The notes below the pieces were generated by a model. It searched no databases. It was given only the letters and a program-made list of their open reading frames with translations, and had not been told where the DNA came from. Positions 31,872 through 44,133 of a stretch of DNA of 55,961 bases are shown piece after piece. Numbering within the stretch: the first letter of the stretch is position 1; every line of letters starts with the position of its first letter. A program made the position numbers and the translations under genes. The DNA comes from Gymnopilus junonius (taxonomy: Eukaryota > Basidiomycota > Agaricomycetes > Agaricales > Galerinaceae). The stretch lies in the NCBI GenBank assembly GCA_015501075.1, contig JADNYJ010000231.1:1-55961 (forward strand), read 5' to 3'.

Positions 31872-34345
31872 ATGATTCTAAGCACTTTAAACTTTGAACA
31901 TCAACCAACTGACTCACATAGATCCTTTCCACAGCAAGTAATGGATCCAACACATACTGAAAGCAATGCAGAGGAAGGAGAAGTAACTGAAGGATATGAA
32001 CCCTCATCTAAGCAGCCTCAAGTTACTTGCTTTCCAGTTCACTGCACCTCTGAGGAGTTCATAGATGCAAACAAAAGTCTCCCTATCCCCAAGTTTGTGA
32101 TTAGAGTTGCTCAAGATCAGACAGGCTTGGATTCAGTGGAGATATGGTCTTACTATCCTGCACTACCTCCCTCAGCCTGATGTAACCCATAACTGGCAGA
32201 TGGTTTTAGCAGCGGGGCCAGGTTCTCGCTCAAGACCAGGCAAATAATGGACACCTATCACAATTTGCCATGTGATTTAATGATGGAGATACTATATCCT
32301 CCCAGGGATGCGAGGCACTCATTCCATATCTGGATATCCTACCAGGAAACCCAGATTACTTAGATCCATTGCATTCTGATTGGGCATAGAGAAGGTGAGT
32401 TTGTGGAGGAACTCAGAGGAATATATCACATATTGTCTCTTTCCTGAGCAGGAAAGCACTGAAAAGGACCATCCTTGGATGTTCGTCATCATGAGGCAAC
32501 GTCTGTGGTTTTGGCTCTTTGGGGTGGATGGGGATCTATGGTACTCTCACATGCAGATTTCTTGAGCATGGGCTACTCTTTCACACCCTCACTGTGAAGA
32601 ATTCTTCTGAGCTTGACATAAATTTCCAGTTCCCCAATCTCCATAGACCTCTTCAAATCGATCCCCAAAATGATTCCCAACAGGCTTATGCAAGATACGA
32701 AACACTTAGAGAAAGTTTTTTGTCTAGTGAGTGAGGGAAAGCTATGGTTCATTATAGGGGAGTTTTGTGGCACTTATATATGGCAGATCCCACTCAAGCT
32801 GAAAAGTGCCTAGACAGTGTCTTACATGGTCCAACTGATCTTGCCCATATCATTGGTGATGCGTTTACCTGCACAATAAAGGGGAAGATAGTGACCCTAT
32901 GCGAAGATTCCCTTACTGAAGGTGAATTGGCATTTGTTTGCAGACAATATAGTGCTGGCCCAGGATAAGGATAGAGCATAAAGGAAGGAAGGACTCCAAG
33001 AAAGAAAGGAGCATAGGGAGCATAGAGGTTTGGACCAATTGACTGCTTACAACAGAGCCTTGATTTGAGAGAAATGAGAATCAAATACCAGAAAATGGTT
33101 GCTGGTGGAATGTGAAGCCAAGTTAGAAGGGATGAGTACAAACAGAGAAGATGGAGGAGCTTCCTTGATCCGCTACCACCACCATCTCAGCCAGGACCCC
33201 TGGCACCATGACATGGTCGCAGTTCAACTAGAGCTGGACACAGTTGAGAACGAGATAGTTAACAAGCTTGAGACAATGGAGCATGATACATGTGCCAGCT
33301 TGTCTGGAGAATGACAATGGGTGACATCTACTCAGGCTACTACAATACATCAGGCGAGCAGTTTGACATTGGACCCACCCATGACCCCATTGATGAAAAC
33401 ATTGAAGGCTGAACTCATAAGGAATTCGCAGTCAAGCATTAGAGGTATTGAAAAAGCAAGAAAATGGTTAGATGACAGTACATATACTGTTAAGGGGAAA
33501 GCCCTGACTAAAGGCTCCTTGGCCATGGCACTGCTATACCTTGCCACTGGAGACATAGTGAAGCCCAAGCAATTGATTGATGGGATGCAGGCTATAGCCA
33601 TCTGCCTGGATGTGCTACCGAGTGAGGATAGGAGGGGAACAGTGCTGGAGGAGGCAAAGGGAGCTATTGCAGAGGTGGTGCAGGAGGTGACAAACATGTT
33701 GGCTGACTTGGCAGCAAAAACACAGAAATTACTGAAGAAAGCAAGGGAGGAGGACAAGGAGCAACAAGGAGCAACCAGAGTAATGGGATGGGGTGTCAGA
33801 GGAAGGCACGCAGACCAAGCAGCCTCAAAATCTTACTCAGCAGCACTCCTGTATAGTGGAATAGCAACACCAATGGGTGAAATCACCCAGCAACACCAGG
33901 AGTATATGGCCAGGAGGAGATGCACAGGTGGCAAGTGCTCATGGATGGAGTCGAGGGCATGAAGAATGTGACAGATGGGTTAAGCCCAAAGCAACTAGTA
34001 GCAAAGGTGAACCTGGCAGTGGAGAAGATCATGGTTGAATGGGCAGACAAGGACCAGCCAGAAAGTGAGAAGTTTGTGGCAGTGAGGGTCTTGATAAATG
34101 AAGAAGTGGTGCTGGAGATGGAGATGGAGGAAGCTGCTAACTGGCTGAGGAAGGCTGAAGTGCATAAGGCATTCGAGAAGAACTTTGGAGGATCAGCAGT
34201 CATCGAGGACCGAAGTTACAATATAGTGGTGGAATACCTACCAGCATCACTGAAGGAAACACTTGCAGGGTCCATCAAAGTGATAGAAAATGACAACAAC
34301 TTAGGTCAGGGAGTGTTCACCTGGGGCACTGCTGGCACTGACTAG
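31872..34345 (+). pseudogene. LINE ORF1/gag-like protein, decayed
   Basis: Three frames are patched together. The clearest part is 33321-34345: RNSQSSIRGIEKARKWLDD and LTKGSLAMALLYLATGDIV, a long amphipathic region, then after a frameshift near 33915 the block SPKQLVAKVNLAVEKI, EAANWLRKAEVHKAF and NFGGSAVI...NIVVEYLPASL. This matches the gag-like ORF1 seen beside non-LTR retrotransposons in Agaricomycetes (elements of the 'ELVAKANMA...AAAWLR...FGGSSVVK' type). The reverse-transcriptase ORF is absent, so the element is truncated. The 31938-33300 part has related short frames (CTIKGKIVTLCEDSL) but several stops. Confidence 0.5.
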
Positions 34346-34735
34346 TGTTTCCTTAAGAAACAGTAGCTAGGAAACACGTCATATGACTTCCAATAAATGT
34401 TTATTTAGAAAATAAGAAAAGTATTTCTTTAGGAAAAAACAAGGGAAACTGAATTCATGTTTCTGTCCTTTTTCTCATGTAATTACCTTTCTTGTATCCT
34501 GTGGTGTTTTCTTTAGAAACAGTACAGAAATAGATAATATGTTTTCCTCCTGTTCCCTTTGTAAAAATTGGAAACTGTTTCTCAAGGTGTAGTCTCAAGA
34601 AATATCAACTATGTTTATTAGCCCTGTATCCTAAGTAAGTATTATTCCTGTATCTAAAATAAACAGAGAACGTGTTTCCAAAGGAAACAACAAGGTAATT
34701 AACAGCCAGGGCTGTTTTCTGTTTTTTTTTCTAAA
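34346..34735. other. AT-rich 3' flank of the gag-like pseudogene
   Basis: It contains repeated GTTTCCTT/AAGGAAAC words (about 34348, 34376, 34670), no gene, and no clear poly(A). Confidence 0.3.
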
Positions 34736-34910
34736 GTAAATAGTCATCGACTCGCTCATCGACTCGATCATCGTGTCACTGAGCGAGTTGATTTACATGA
34801 TAAACGAGTTGACGAGTGGGTTGACGACGACACGCTCAGAGGCACGCGTAACGATGCGAAGATAGATGCGTCGACTCGACTTACGAATGCGATGAACGCG
34901 TAAATTTGGA
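34736..34910. repeat. CGACTCG/CGAGTNG-rich short inverted repeats
   Basis: ATCGACTCGCTCATCGACTC at 34745, GAGCGAGTTGAT at 34782, AACGAGTTGACGAG at 34804 and GCGTCGACTCGACTTACG at 34868 form overlapping direct and inverted copies that could fold. There is no coding sequence and the function is unknown. Confidence 0.4.
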
Positions 34911-35066
34911 TGCCGAAAGTCGATACGCAGAAAAGAATGCGTCAAGACGAAAAAAATCTATTTTTCTTCAAGATTACAAACACCCAGACATTTTCCCTGC
35001 TAACCGCCCATCGACGATGCTCTGAAATGCAGCTTAAGGCATATAGGGAGGTGGAGGGGTCACGAA

Positions 35067-35354
35067 TCACCCTAAAATCCGTGAATTTCATGGACAAAAA
35101 AGAAAGATGGCTCTGATAACTCACCAGCATGTCTCCTAATGTTCCCTTCTCCTCCTGCCTCAAGCTCTATCCCCTCCAGATCCTCCTCCTCCATCCTAGT
35201 TCTTCTAGCTGGGCTGTAGTAGTAAAGCCCCAAAAGTATAGCTAAGGAAGCTACAGGATTCTGTGAGATTTTAGTACCCAAGAACGTTTAAAGACTCACC
35301 ACAAACAAGCAGTACTATGATAGTTGAAATGAGAGCTTTCACAGAGAGTTGCAT
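35067..35354 (-). CDS. possible 47-aa secreted peptide
   Basis: CDS is complement(35067..35071, 35125..35208, 35300..35354). The ATG at 35354 starts a strong signal peptide (MQLSVKALISTIIVLLVC). Two introns with GTGAGT donors and AG acceptors give a mature peptide with an acidic patch (MEEEDLEGIELEAGGEG) and IRRHAG before TGA. The layout resembles tiny secreted peptides of mushrooms, but the last exon holds only two codons and the second acceptor choice was guided by frame, so the model is tentative. Its 5' end is near the 3' end of the F-box/LRR fragment on the same strand. Confidence 0.35.
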
Positions 35355-35384
35355 GGTAGGAATGGCTTGTGTGTAGCAGAGGGT

Positions 35385-36312
35385 GCAGTAGTATTGGTGG
35401 TTGATGAAGTTTGTAAATGAAGACAAATGTTGTAGTCTGGTCTTGACATTAATAGTCGGCACAGGGTCGGATGTGTTCAGCGGGATGCAGAGGCATTTTA
35501 GGTTTGGCGAAAGCTGAGCGAGGATACACAAAGAGAAAATGGAAGGTCGGGGTTGACCTGGAGGAATGAAAGGGAGAAGGAGATCCGTCATCTTCGGCCA
35601 GGCTGTTGCAAAACCCATCACGTCCTCATCCCTCCAGCTTTAGATACGTCAGCTTCTTCAAAGGCAGAAGCAGTGCCAGTGCATCCACGCTTAGTAGCTC
35701 CATGTCCGCAGTGCCCTCCTGCGCCTCCAGCGTCCACTTGTACCTGCTGATGCACTAGTTCTACCCGGTGGAGTGTCTCTCCCCACCGCTCCACGACCTC
35801 TTCCAAGAACTCTTTCTTGTTAGACGGTGGCTGGGACGGACACATGGCCCCGAGGGATTCCAGAGCGGTAGTCGAGATTTTCGGCAGGAATGACCTGGTG
35901 AAAGGTAGAGGTGCAGTGACTGTCAGGCTCTTCAAATCCTTCAGCCCGATGTCCTTCTCCAAAGTCAGGACAATGGTTGATTCTGTGAAGTCCAGTGTAA
36001 GGCTGACCAACGAAGGCAGGGCACCAATAGCTCTAGTACATCTATATCCAATGCTTCGCCCATCCCTACAAGCTCCAGCACCCTCAGATGCTCGAACTTT
36101 GCTACCATCAGACCGTATCGAGGCTTAGGCCTCTCCCTATGAGGATGATCTTCTCCATTTCTGCGCCGTCGCAGAAGAGGGTGTGCAGCATCATGCCACA
36201 GAGTTTGTCCTCTACATTTGAAATGCCATTGAACTCGCAAAATTGTCTGTGCGACCAGCAGCATCGTGATTTTACAACTTAAAGTAGGCGGCTTCTTGGT
36301 TGGAGTTATCAT
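35385..36312 (-). pseudogene. F-box/LRR protein C-terminal fragment
   Basis: Minus-strand frames join by small shifts into leucine-rich sequence: LRVLELVGMGEALDIDVLEL (36100-36040), SLVSLTLDFTESTIVL (36010-35965), LKDLKSLTVTAPLPF (35940-35895), then TALESLGAM, VVERWGETLHRVEL and, after another frame change near 35620, FSLCILAQLSPNLKCLCIPL (about 35535-35476). The last motif is typical of the final LRRs of agaric F-box proteins. No F-box was found. Frame changes near 36020 and 35620 indicate decay or unrecognised introns. Confidence 0.45.
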
Positions 36313-37199
36313 ACCTTATGGTAACTTCGTTGGGTCTGGTCTGAAGACTAATTTGGGTTTCTCGACCTGAACCTTGTGAATTCTCAATACTTGAAATAAT
36401 GACATGATCCTCCTAGTTGAAGCCTGCCTCTCTCGATCCCGTCCTCATTCCTCATCACACTTATATTCAACACCACAACCCCCGCGTCTTATCTTCAAGC
36501 TTTTGCCTGAGGCCTCGTCGATCAGCGTCCGCATCGACATAACATCAGCTCCTAGACATATAAACAAATGGGAAAAGGAAGCTCAAGGCGATGCTGGGTG
36601 TAAAGATCCCCCATGGCGTGGTTGCAGGGAGGTACCAATCGCCTGGACCTGGTGAAGCCGTGGTGAGATGAGGGCAAGGTGTACGTTGCTTCGCAAATTT
36701 CAACGCGGCATTTTGTCGATTGTTGATGCTATTGACGTGGCCATACAATCATGATGTTCAGTCCAGGAGGATACGGTTCGATTCCAATGCACTAAACGAT
36801 TAGCTTAACAGGATGACCAGAAGTTGAAGCATGGCCGATACTTCAAAGAGAGAGGCGAGCGGTTGTCGTCCTACATATGGAAGAGGCACAGGGACGTATG
36901 TAGTCAGCTTGAGGCTAAATTGAATGGGCGACGATATGGAAAGTGACACCAGGACTTTCAACTCGGAGGATTCAAGCAACTCTCCAGCGTTGGAAGGAAT
37001 TGATTTCAGGGGGACAACAGAGCGCCTGCAGAATCAGAGTAAGCACCCAGGAACCAGGTGAAAAGACGAGTACACTTACTCCGTGGTAGATTCGTATTGA
37101 GCATGGAGCTACGAATGCAACCACGCACGATGGGAATAATCCCATCATCCCATTCCTTTGAACGCGACCGAGTTCCTGATAGTTTGTGTCGGACAGAGG
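36313..37199. other. no gene recognised
   Basis: Short ORFs occur only. The minus-strand frame at 36972-37202 continues from the PMT fragment but has lost homology to that family. Confidence 0.3.
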
Positions 37200-37990
37200 C
37201 ATTGACGATTATCCAGTTCTTGTTATCATCGCAGTGGGGGTAGAGGGTGATTTGTTGTTCTGCAGGAGAAGGGTTAAAAATAGGGCTCGTTTGCTTCCAC
37301 CTGGACAGTTGTGTGGATGTGAGTGCAGGTAACCTCCTTGAGTGTTGACGTGATGAATTGATATAGTTGACCCCACAGCGACATCTACACCCAAGTTAGA
37401 GGAGTGAAAGGAATAGGGAACAAATTGAATTGCGCAAACCAGCAAATGTATCCTCCATTCTGCATCCACCAAGGGTATGCTGGAATTCTGAGCTCATGAA
37501 CCCATCTCCTTCACCCGAGTTCTCGAGCAACAAGAAATGAAGCTGGAACATGAAAATGTAAAATACAATAGGCACCATGATCAGACACAGCGCTCTCGCC
37601 ATGAAATGCCGCATGAATAATCGTGGAGAGACCCGAAGGTTGCCCGGCAAGTTCCACAGCTGGTAAATTGTGCTAACACACACAGTAGCAATCATGAACA
37701 GGCTGACCCATTTACAGCTCATGACCGCGCCGAGGCTGAGGCCAGAAAGCAGCAGCCAGGTCCACCAGGACTGGGTAAATGGCTCGTGTTTGTCCTCGTT
37801 GCAGAAGCCGCACCAGAGGAAGACAGTGAAAGCGGTGAAGAAGATAAGTCGAGAGTCGAGAAGGATGTGCCTAGATTGGGCGACCATGCTGTTTTCAAAG
37901 GTGATGAACATGGAGGCGAGGAGGGCGGTGGTGACGCGGCAGTCGAGGGCTTGGAGGGTGAGGTAGGCTTGATGTGTTCAAGTTCGAGTT
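37200..37990 (-). pseudogene. protein O-mannosyltransferase (PMT family) internal fragment
   Basis: PMTs add mannose to Ser/Thr of secretory proteins in the ER. Exon 37440-37990 gives FITFENSMVAQSRHILLDSR, FLWCGFCNEDKHEPFTQSWW, LSLGAVMSCKWVSLFM, FMFQLHFLLLENSGEGDGFM and SSEFQHTLGG, which are hallmark loop and membrane-segment motifs. A 55-nt GT-AG intron (37385-37439) joins to DVAVGSTISIHHVNTQGGYL and HSHPHNCPGGSK, the start of the MIR domain. The next expected junction (SK|QQQITLYPHCDDN) is separated by only 29 nt that begin with GA instead of GT, so this intron is vestigial. The N-terminal third, including the catalytic loop 1, and most of the MIR repeats are missing. It is a fragment, not a working enzyme. 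Confidence 0.8.
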
Positions 37991-38251
37991 TGCAGCTGGA
38001 TTGAGGACTGCGGTGAGAAGAGACCAGGACGAGCTACTGGATGTGCTCGAGTTTTTCATGTGGAGTCAACGGCTGGGGGGAGAAGGACCGAAGTTAGAAT
38101 GGGCCCGTGCTAATATAGGGAAAGTGGTTGGTAAGTATCTAAGGGAAAATATGATAGATGAATAAACGTACGAAATTCAAGCAGGCCTTCTGCACGCCAA
38201 TGTACAACTTGAGCAGCAAGGAGCGACAGAGAACAATAACGTTGATGAGAC
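37991..38251. other. no gene recognised
   Basis: Flank of the PMT fragment. The plus-strand frame 37974-38165 has no signature. Confidence 0.25.
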
Positions 38252-39620
38252 TGTTACACGGTTATGTGTGAAAACAGGCCATCCCCATTATTTTCAACCA
38301 TCTCTATAAATTAATATAGGTTGTTGATAGCCTTCCCGAGCTTAAACATCCCGAATATACTCGAGAAAACCACATTTAAACATTAAAAGCTTAATATCAA
38401 AAGATATAATGATTATGATCACCTAGTAATCATTAATCATTTATTATAAGATACACAAGCGAATTACTACAGTCCTTACACACTAGTAGGGGCCTCGAGT
38501 TTATTTAAAATAACTACCAAGGGAGCGCGGAAACACGCACAGACAATGGGAACGACCTTTGACCCGATATAGACATGCAGAGCGACAGCCCAAACAAGTC
38601 AATTACCCCGAAGCCAGTGTAATCTATTTTTATCATCCGGAGGAATGTAACCAGAAAAGGAATAATCCACGATGATCGACGTCGGAGCGGGTGCTATTTT
38701 TGGTAATATGAAGACGCAACGCAAGGATGCTCGTCCCCTCGCATTCCCTCATAGAACTAATAAATATACACCTATCCTAGACACATTAGCAAGCCCCTGA
38801 GGACATAGACAAAATCCTCTGCGAGGTAGACAAATATTAAAGACGCTATAATGAACCGGCCATTGCATGATCGCAACAGCAGGAATATTAATCCGATAAA
38901 ATGCCTTATATGGCAATGAGATAAATATTTGGCGCTTGATGAATATGCCCAACCAATGGCATAATTCCCCTCACTCCGAATCGGACTAATGACGAGATAA
39001 TTAATTACACAGCGCTTATCAAATTAGCTTAGTAAGATGCCCAGTAAAATAGTATAAAAACCCAGTAGAATTAGTGTAGAAAAGCAAGCAGACAGCACCC
39101 CTCGAGTCGTAGCAATACAATCGAGTGTCTGGCTTCTAAACTAGATAATAGAAAGACAATTGATTGATATAAAAGCGAGATAAGCTTCAGACAAACTTAG
39201 AATTGAGCTCAAATAAGAGATAGATTAAGCAAAGGCTTATTATTCAAGTCAGGACCTAGTTGAGTAGTTGGGAGTAGACAGAGCATCACTCAGCTACAAA
39301 AGTACGAAGTCTTTTAGTTCAAAAGCATAGCCAGAGCCTAGTTTATCTCAAGAAGAGATCAGTCAAGTTTAGAGAAAGTTTCCAAGCCAGAAGTCAATTA
39401 AAGTGATCCATTATCCAAAGAACCCCTACAACCCATTGTAAAACCCATAAAAGCGAACTTAATTAAAAGACATTGATACTTACACTCCCAGAACTTACAC
39501 AAGTCAAGGATATTTGTTGGGTTCAATAAAAGCGATCTATTTCATTTTTCATACCTACAAACTACCTAAACTTATCAACATCTCCATACGTCTCAGGATC
39601 AAAGAACAGAACATCCTAGT
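38252..39620 (+). mobile_element. AT-rich LTR-like sequence, gypsy-type candidate
   Basis: It begins TGTTACACGGTTATGTGTG at 38252, is strongly AT-rich, and carries a TATA-like AGTATAAAAACCC near 39050 with a polyadenylation-like AATAAAAGCG near 39525. A TGTT...AACA end pair is possible (38252 and 39614), but no target duplication or second LTR was found, so the limits are uncertain. No coding frame is present. The short ORFs inside are not supported. Confidence 0.35.
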
Positions 39621-39928
39621 ACAAAGATTTCTCGACTGCAGGACCTTGTTGGGTTTAAGGGCCATGGCCTGTCCGGCCTCCAACCCATCCGCCTCTCTTT
39701 TCCAGCTTGGCTCTCAATTCCGACTGTACCCTCCAATCAAACAAAACTTTGGTGAAGCGCTTATCGTCAATGCCCCGAAAGGCTCAGAAGAAGTCTGTTG
39801 AAACAAATGAGTAAATATATGACAACCTCTCTTAAAATGAGGACAGCGAGAACCATAGTATACCTGGCAGATAGCAAGAAATTTTATTAGTACTGTAGAC
39901 AATACAAAATCTGATCGAGACTAAAGAT
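39621..39928. other. no gene recognised
   Basis: Short stretch between the LTR-like sequence and the decayed minus-strand gene. Nothing is supported. Confidence 0.25.
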
Positions 39929-42900
39929 TCAAATCCATGGAGATTGCTCGAGACTGCAGCTGTGAATGAGGTACTCGTTCGAGCGGAAAGAGTTGTTGTC
40001 AATCAAATTCTGAGCTTGGCGCCAACCACGTATTTTGTCACGCCACTGCTTGCGGGTTAAGGGTTGGGCATTGTCACTGAAAATGTTGTCTAGCCACTTC
40101 TGAAAGAAGGCCTCATCGTGTTCCATCCATTTGAGCCAATTATACCCACTGTCTTCCCAAGTCAGTGTCGGAGGGAACCAAGAGACTGTTGCAGTCTGTA
40201 GGCCATGTCCTATCGGATGAGTTAATAAAGGAATAAAAAGGATATCAAGCAATTAAGTACCTGTATATATCTGATAAGTACCGCAAAGTTTTGCCATATC
40301 GCTCTCTGATAGATCATCATCCCCGTAACTCTCGCCGATGCTTTCAGAAGGTGCAACATATCCACGGTGGTGCACATGACTTCAACAGATGGCCCTGCCA
40401 AGACATTGTGAATGCTGAGATATTCTCGTGCAATCGCCCAAGGATGCCTCCTCGTAAAACCGCAGCTCGGCCTTCAGGACGTGCTAAGATAGCCTGAGCT
40501 TCAGTCATAGCATCTCGAAGATCTGCAGGAGAGAACTTGTAGCCTGCTGGTCGAAGAGATGTCAGAGTAAAGGCCTTTTGAATAGACATGGTATTGGGCT
40601 GCGAGGGGTAAGAAATGAGCATGTGACATGGAACACCACGTTCAAGAAGACGATGTGCAATGGTCAGAATCGTGTGAGATGCGGGATTTGACACAAAATG
40701 TCTACAAACATACAGGGCAACCCTTGCTGACATGACACCTAGAGACCACTTTACAATTGATGGTCTGGGAGAGTGGAAAATGAAGAGATCTTTAGCAGGA
40801 TGTTTAATCAGGGAAAAATTGAACAGCGAAGTCAAGGACAGTGGATTATAGTCATTGAGATCATCTAATTCTTGTGGTACTTGTAATGGCGACTTCTGGT
40901 CCGAGGAAATACAGGTCACAAAAGTAGATACGGCCTGCTGTTCATTGAGTGAGAGTGAATTCCAGGATGAGTCCGACCTAAATCCAAGGAACTTCAGGGT
41001 GTCTCCTGCAGATAGTCGTCTGTATTTTTGGTTGGGAACAAAAAAAGAGCCCAATGAGATCACGTAGCCATAGAGGTGACTCAGATTTTCAAGAACATCG
41101 GTTTGCGGGGTTTCGTGATAATCATCATCTGGCTATAGTTATCTCCCAGCCTATCAGATTCTGCTATAGGAATCAAGGGTAAAGATTCAGGTGGAGAGGA
41201 TTGTGCATCGTTTTGAGCCGCGTATTGAGGCTGAGAGTTATTATTACCATCGTAGTCATAATCATCTCACTATCATCTCCTGGGTCATATCCTTTCAGGA
41301 CAGGCGAGCCTAGATAATCTGTGCAGAAATCCCATTCATTGAAGAAGGGGTTGTATCGGGTCTCGAAGTCCTCATAGCAAGCAAGGGTGTTTTGATGATT
41401 GGATTTCTTGACACGAACCCTAACATACACTTTAATGCCACCAGATGAATTGACCCTCTCCCAAGTATACATTTTTGTGTTCTTCATCGGAGGATTGCAT
41501 TCATATGATGCACGGCGCTGACGTTCCTCGGGAGTCTGAACAGTTTCCAACTCTTTTTGGAGCTTATCTCGCCGGAGAAGTAGTCCGACCAATGGTTGAA
41601 AATTCGGTCATCTGGATTGGTCCTCTCGACCATTCCTTGAGAAGGTAAGGCAGCAGCTTCTTCAGCTGAACGATGAGTCTCCGTATTATGACGTTTTAGA
41701 AATTCTTTGAGAAACAGCGAGGTAGAATTCGCATCATGAGAACAAAGTTCATCTTCTTTCAAGAATTGGGAAGTGACAAATTCAATGACAAAGGAGGGCG
41801 CAAGGTCAAGAGATAAGACTTTTAATGTGTCGTCGTTAACAGGGTTCCCTAACGTCAAGTTGTAATAATGCTTGATGACAAGCATCGCGAGAGGAAAACT
41901 AGGCGAATGGAAAATGCGTTGCAGAGCTCTTTGGAGTACTTCATTAGGAGGGCGGAGGTAGGCGAGTTCGCAATCTCTTGCCACAGCTTCTTCCTCTCTT
42001 TTGGACCACACGAACCATACTGGGATGTGATGAGCGAGAAACCATTCGATTTTCGGATGGGCAACTTGCTGCTCAGTCAACTGCATAACAATTCCGGCAC
42101 GGGGAGTAGCAGCATCGAAAGAGTTGACCGTAGACCCCATCAGTCCGCTAAGCCAAGCATCACTGAAACCGCGGTCAAGCAGTAACCGATACCAGCAATG
42201 CAGGCCGGCATTATCTTCTGGATCGTTGGCATAGTTCACAGTTTGGGCTATCAGGTAGGATAAAAATCCCATCCAGATCGAGAACCAGTCCCTCGCCATG
42301 TTGATCATCCTCCACGCAGTTGCCTTCGACTTATGAGGGCGATTATATCCAAATGCCGACGGACGGGGGGGAGGGTTTCCAGGAATACGGTAACGTAGTC
42401 TAATTTTTTGTGTGGCTTCGAACAGCAGCACCTCTTTCTCGAGCCAAGCTTTGGCATCTTGCTCACGCATATGATAGCTTTTTCTGAACTCCGTCCTTGA
42501 AATGATACCCAGGTCTCTTCAACTTCGGGTTTCCAGCACATCGGCTCGAACGGTGGTGAAATAAAAGAGGGTGACAAAGGGACAGCACAAAGCCAACCCC
42601 AGACATCTGACCACCACACAGGTTGCTGGAACATTTCACGACGCAAATGCGATCTTTTGAAAGGGTCGCCAGACAATTGTGGAATGACGACTGGCCTGGA
42701 GCAATTTGGGGAGCAGTATAAAATGCCTTGCTGAACGAATGCTGACCAGTTTGAAAAATCGACTTCATGATCATCCAACGCACCTAGAAACATGGAGTTG
42801 AGTGGCTTGTGAACATGTCATGTATAATAAAGCATACCTGGAGCAGGATGTGCCATTTCTGAGTATACTTGTGCCATCTCTGAGACGAGCGTTGCATCGG

Positions 42901-42970
42901 AAAGTCCAATGCAGCGCAGGAGATGAGATGAACATGAAGACAGTGATGAAAACAAGCTTGTTACTGTTCG
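39929..42970 (-). pseudogene. large hypothetical protein (Agaricomycete family), frameshifted
   Basis: Minus-strand exons give a coherent but broken protein. Segments in order are SEMAQVYSEMAHPAPG, joined by a 55-nt intron to ALDDHEVDFSNWSAFVQQ (42785); FMCW-type region PPFEPMCWKPEVEETW; EQDAKAWLEKEVLLFEATQ; DWFSIWMGFLSYLIAQT; WFLAHHIPVWFVWSKREEEA; a YTWERV...ACYEDFETRYNPFFNEWDFC block; AREYLSIHNVLAGPSVEVMC; and YNWLKWMEHDEAFFQKWLD to TGA at 39929. Frame changes occur near 42500, 41580 and 40440, with no splice sites to explain them. I recognise the style as a large mushroom-specific family of unknown function, often multi-copy. No catalytic motif seen. Confidence 0.5.
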
Positions 42971-43084
42971 CGTAGATCAGTGTGCTGATCGCGCACGTGA
43001 ACATTGTCACACTCTGAAGTCTCAACACGCTGCATACTATGTTAGCCTCTTACCACAGAGGTGGTCGTTGAGTGCCTAAGAATA

Positions 43085-43690
43085 TTGGAATTTCCGATAT
43101 TCTTGCTTTTGCGAACCTTCGACCATTTCCACATCCTGACCAGCATCCCCACAAGCTCGATCGGTGACAACATTATTGCTGGGAGGCTTTGGGCCTCCAT
43201 GTTTTGTCTCAACGCGAAGATGTACTCATACGCATAGTAATCAATGGTAAGTGAGCTGTAACTGGGTATAAATGAATATTTTGCTTATGGACATGGGTTC
43301 TGAATTCTAGATCTCATTCTCAGTCCTCAATCTCTGATTCCCCTCCCACAACTCCCTCAGATTGCCTACATGCTCGTCCATCAACGTCCTCAGCTTCTTC
43401 TCCCTATCTTTAGCAATTCTAGATGAAGCCCCATCATCTCTGCCCCAGTCCTCCTCTGAAAATCATACACCACACCTTGCACCATCGTTTTTACTGGACC
43501 ATTATTCTGAATCGTCCAAGGGAATTGAAGTTTGGGTTGGAGGAAGAGCTGCCGCTGCTGGAGTCATGCATCATAGCAGATGTCAAGGACGAGCCCGGCC
43601 GAGAAACAGAAGACGATGGACGGGATGTAGAGGATGTCAAAGTTTTGGTTTTTGTAGACTTAGAGTGACTAGAAACAGCTGAAATAGCAT
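43085..43690 (+). pseudogene. possible F-box/LRR remnant
   Basis: Frames such as DILAFANLRPF (43100) and ELKFGLEEELPLLESCIIAD (43525) have the look of F-box LRR tails. The 5' word TATTGGAATTTCCGATATTCT is shared with 52839 and, inverted, with 52383. No continuous gene can be built. Confidence 0.25.
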
Positions 43691-43700
43691 TGAAGTTCAC

Positions 43701-44133
43701 CCTGGATGCAGACGATATATATGGTGCACTCTCATCGCAAAGGGCTACGCTGAGAAATGGAAGTTATTGATAAAGTCGGTCCCGGTAATCTGTCATGTCG
43801 AAGGAACAGCTTCGGCAGAAGGCTTTCGGGATGCCATTATTACGCTGGGTAGGGTCTTTGAAGATCCACCAACACTAGCCCTAGCTTTTTCTGAATGCAG
43901 TAGGAAAAGGGATTGAAAGGCCCAAGTACCTGGATACTACTACCGCTCTCACTGGACGATCGGTTTCGGTGGCTTGTCTGGAGCACAAAAATCCAATAGA
44001 AGCAACTTGCCCCGGCGTATATTCAATTGCAAAACTCTTGCCACATCGCTTTCCTTTCATTGGTAGTGTACAGACACAGTCTTATTCTATATAATACGGC
44101 TGAGTCCTCTATTCAACCCTCTCTTCCTCGAAT
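43701..44133. other. no gene recognised
   Basis: Contains only short unsupported frames. Confidence 0.2.

Noticed and set aside
34736..34910. CRISPR-like or origin-like array
   Set aside because: Repeat words are short, overlapping and irregularly spaced, with no spacer structure.
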